From NCBI GenBank assembly GCA_013298335.1, contig JAAFHI010000153.1:1-7238 (forward strand): 7,238 bases of DNA, given 5' to 3'. The stretch's first letter is position 1. The number at the start of each line of letters is the position of its first letter. The notes under the pieces are model-generated. The model made no database searches. It saw nothing but the letters and a program-made list of their open reading frames with translations, and was not told the DNA's origin. Both the position numbers and the translations under genes were made by a program. Source of the DNA: Actinomycetota bacterium. Lineage in GTDB: Bacteria; Acidobacteriota; Blastocatellia; Chloracidobacteriales; Chloracidobacteriaceae. Shown piece after piece: positions 5,673 to 7,238 of the stretch.

Positions 5673-6866
5673 CAGGGCAATCGCATCTTAAAGAGTAGTG
5701 AATGGAAGAAATAGGTGACTTCGGTTTAGTGTTGTCGCCATGACGCCACCGAAACAGAAGACGCTGATTGAGATTTTTTCCGGAATTTCCGATCCCCGCG
5801 TGGCACGGACGCGGGAACATCGGTTGATTGATATTCTGGTGATTGCCGTCTGCACGGCCATGAGCGGAGGCGAAAGCTTCACGGATTGCGCGGAATTCGG
5901 GAAGGCGAAATACGCGTGGTTAAAGATATTTTTGGAATTGCCGGGAGGGATTCCGTCGCACGACACGTTCAACCGGGTCTTTGCGCGACTTGATCCGGAG
6001 GCGTTTCGTGACTGTTTTCTGGAATGGGTTGCGGTGGTGCGGGAAGTGGTTGGCGGGGAGGTGGTGGCGATTGACGGCAAGCGGTTGCGGCGCAGCGGGA
6101 GCGCGTGGCAACGGGCGCTGCACATGGTGAGCGCGTGGGCGACGGCAAACCGGCTGGTGCTGGGTCAGGTGCGCACCGAGGAGAAGTCGAACGAGATCAC
6201 GGCGATCCCGAAGTTGTTGGAGATGCTGATATTGAAGGGATGTATCGTGACGATTGACGCGATGGGCTGCCAGAAGGAGATTGCGGGTCGGATTCGGGCG
6301 AAGGAGGCGGACTACGTGCTTTCGGTCAAGGGCAATCAGGAGACATTGCTGGCGGACCTGGACCTGTTCTTCACCGATGCCCGGTCGCGCGGATTTGCCG
6401 GACTGGCCGCGCATCGGGAAGTGACCGGCGACCACGGTCGGATTGAAACCCGCCGCTGCTGGGCGACCGACGACATTGACTGGCTGCGCCGGGATCACGA
6501 CTGGACCGATCTGAAAAGCATTGCCCTGGTTGAGCGGACACGGACCATCAGTGAGAAAACGACCGTCGAGTTGGCCTACTTCATCACCAGCCTTGGTCCG
6601 GACGCCGCGGTGATCGCCAACGCGGTTCGTGCCCACTGGGGAATTGAAAACCAGCTTCACTGGGTGCTGGACGTAACGTTTCGCGAAGACCAGTCGCGTA
6701 TCCGGACCGGCCACGCCGCCGAGAATATGGCGATGGTTCGTCATCTGGCGCTCAATCTGCTCAAACGCGACACGTCCAAAGGCAGTCTGCGGGCAAAGCA
6801 AAAACGGGCGGGTTGGGACACCGCGTTTCTACAACGAGTTCTGACGGTTTAGATGCGTTTGCCCTG
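5673..6866 (+). mobile_element. ISAs1-family insertion sequence, complete, 1194 bp
   Basis: The element is bounded by terminal inverted repeats. The left end is CAGGGCAATCGCATCTTA (from 5673) and the right end, read on the opposite strand from 6866, is CAGGGCAAACGCATCTA: one mismatch and one single-base gap. Its length and single transposase gene fit the ISAs1 family. The transposase stop codon lies inside the right repeat. The flanking bases (TCGCAACG on the left, GGCCCTGC on the right) do not form the direct target duplication, usually 8-10 bp, expected for this family. Either one side has been rearranged since insertion or the element moved by recombination. Confidence 0.85.
5740..6852 (+). 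CDS. ISAs1-family transposase
   Basis: A full-length 370-residue DDE transposase. The N-terminal DDE_Tnp_1-associated region includes FSGISDPRVARTREHRL and the SGGESFTDCAEFG stretch. The catalytic core follows: VVAIDGKRLRRS (Asp112), VTIDAMGCQKEIA (Asp173), the YVLSVKGNQ strand, and the signature HWGIENQLHWVLDVTFRED, in which Glu303 is the likely third acid. The protein ends with the usual NMAMVRHLALNLL helix, and no frameshift or internal stop is present. Start ATG 5740 is the only reasonable start in frame, 67 nt from the left element end; no good Shine-Dalgarno is seen, as is common for transposases kept at low expression. It catalyses excision and insertion at the element's terminal repeats. 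The element looks potentially active, although it lacks a target duplication. Confidence 0.95.
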   Translation: MTPPKQKTLIEIFSGISDPRVARTREHRLIDILVIAVCTAMSGGESFTDCAEFGKAKYAWLKIFLELPGGIPSHDTFNRVFARLDPEAFRDCFLEWVAVVREVVGGEVVAIDGKRLRRSGSAWQRALHMVSAWATANRLVLGQVRTEEKSNEITAIPKLLEMLILKGCIVTIDAMGCQKEIAGRIRAKEADYVLSVKGNQETLLADLDLFFTDARSRGFAGLAAHREVTGDHGRIETRRCWATDDIDWLRRDHDWTDLKSIALVERTRTISEKTTVELAYFITSLGPDAAVIANAVRAHWGIENQLHWVLDVTFREDQSRIRTGHAAENMAMVRHLALNLLKRDTSKGSLRAKQKRAGWDTAFLQRVLTV

Positions 6867-7030
6867 GGCCCTGCGGCCCTACAAGTTGACTTTCCCTTTT
6901 TCGCGGCTTAGTTTCGGAAGATACGCCCACCCTTTTTTACCCTCTTCAATCCAATTCTTTGGAACTTTTTTCCAGGAGACCTCCCTGTCCCGATCTATTG
7001 TCGGATGAAGGGTGCGCAAGGAGTTTCGCG
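6867..7030. other. Non-coding gap between the IS and the last gene
   Basis: No convincing gene is present on either strand. A -35-like TTGACT at 6886-6891 followed by a weak TTAGTT at 6908-6913 (16-nt spacer) could be a promoter for the downstream gene, but this is speculative. A GC-rich inverted repeat (GGGCC at 6866-6870, GGCCC at 6875-6879) sits right at the element edge; it has no T-tract directly behind it on the plus strand, so a terminator is not called. Confidence 0.35.
7018..7023 (+). promoter_or_regulatory. Shine-Dalgarno that decides the TTG start at 7031
   Basis: AAGGAG lies 7 nt before TTG 7031. There is no ATG or GTG in frame nearby, so this strong site is the main reason for choosing TTG as the start of the final gene. 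Confidence 0.65.
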
Positions 7031-7238
7031 TTGAGTCCAACCGTTCATCCAACCCATTCAATCAAGGTTCTCCTTCCCCCAGGAGAAATCGGGGAGACTG
7101 TTTCCCGGATTTTAGAAGCCGATTCGATCATCCACCAGAAAATCACCCGGCTCGGCGATTTCACCGGAGATGAGGCGGTGGTGCTGTATCTGGACTCCAC
7201 CGACCAGTCCCGTGCCGAGTACATCTCGTCAAAAGCAT
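7031..7238 (+). CDS. Unrecognised protein, N-terminal part only (runs off window)
   Basis: An open frame from TTG 7031 runs to the window end without a stop, giving 69 residues. The translated sequence looks genuinely coding: a strand-like IKVLLPPG, then an amphipathic helix GETVSRILEAD, and GDEAVVLYLDS forming another strand. This suggests a small alpha/beta ferredoxin-like or ACT-like opening domain. I do not recognise the family; a DUF389-like or GerA-like opening crossed my mind, but the match is too loose to name. The gene lies 178 nt after the stop of the IS transposase, on the same strand, and probably has its own promoter. The start codon is supported only by the upstream AAGGAG. Confidence 0.6.
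   Translation, partial: MSPTVHPTHSIKVLLPPGEIGETVSRILEADSIIHQKITRLGDFTGDEAVVLYLDSTDQSRAEYISSKA

Noticed and set aside
5920..6801. 293-residue open frame opposite the transposase
   Set aside because: It is antisense to a well-defined DDE transposase; its composition is rich in Arg, Pro and His and shows no domain.
6879..7061. 60-residue minus-strand open frame in the gap after the IS
   Set aside because: It has no ribosome site or recognisable motif and overlaps the better supported TTG-started gene; its Lys-rich composition follows from pyrimidine-rich non-coding DNA.

Overview
This is a bacterial stretch with high G+C by eye and tightly packed plus-strand genes. It is an accessory-type region: mobile-element debris at both sides, an eroded toxin-antitoxin pair, and a compact operon between them. 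The phylum cannot be fixed from the sequence. The important host trait is that the organism very probably decodes UGA as selenocysteine (Sec), because the operon holds a redox gene with an in-frame TGA exactly at its catalytic position.

Layout. 1-105: no gene seen. 106-842 (minus): decayed tyrosine recombinase/integrase with a frameshift, an in-frame stop and no C-terminal catalytic half. 925-1161 (plus): intact VapB-like antitoxin. 1162-1283: its PIN-type toxin, reduced to the two ends of the domain. 1326-1781: small four-helix membrane protein. 1880-2398: SelL-related/AhpC-TSA_2 (Prx-like2) selenoprotein with a U-I-F-C redox motif, followed by a hairpin that matches the bacterial SECIS pattern. 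2395-3156: alpha/beta hydrolase-fold protein whose nucleophile elbow has Gly instead of Ser. 3153-5405: PEP-synthase/rifampin-phosphotransferase-like enzyme with an ATP-grasp domain, a middle substrate domain and a phosphohistidine domain. 5417-5553 (minus): second fragment of a related integrase. 5564-5646: imperfect inverted repeat of unknown origin. 5673-6866: complete ISAs1-family insertion sequence with recognisable terminal inverted repeats but no target duplication. 7031-end: start of an unrecognised gene with a strong Shine-Dalgarno and a TTG start, cut by the window edge.

How the genes may work together. The selenoprotein, hydrolase and phosphotransferase genes are joined by two ATGA overlaps (4 nt each), so they are almost certainly co-transcribed and translationally coupled. 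Efficient Sec insertion at codon 42 would then influence translation of the two downstream genes. This set (thiol/selenol redox protein, probably non-serine hydrolase-fold protein, histidine-relay phosphotransferase acting on an unknown small molecule) is the best candidate here for an undescribed pathway or detoxification module. The membrane protein 98 nt upstream may belong to the same unit. The two integrase remnants, the broken toxin and the IS without target duplication show that the surroundings have been repeatedly invaded and deleted.
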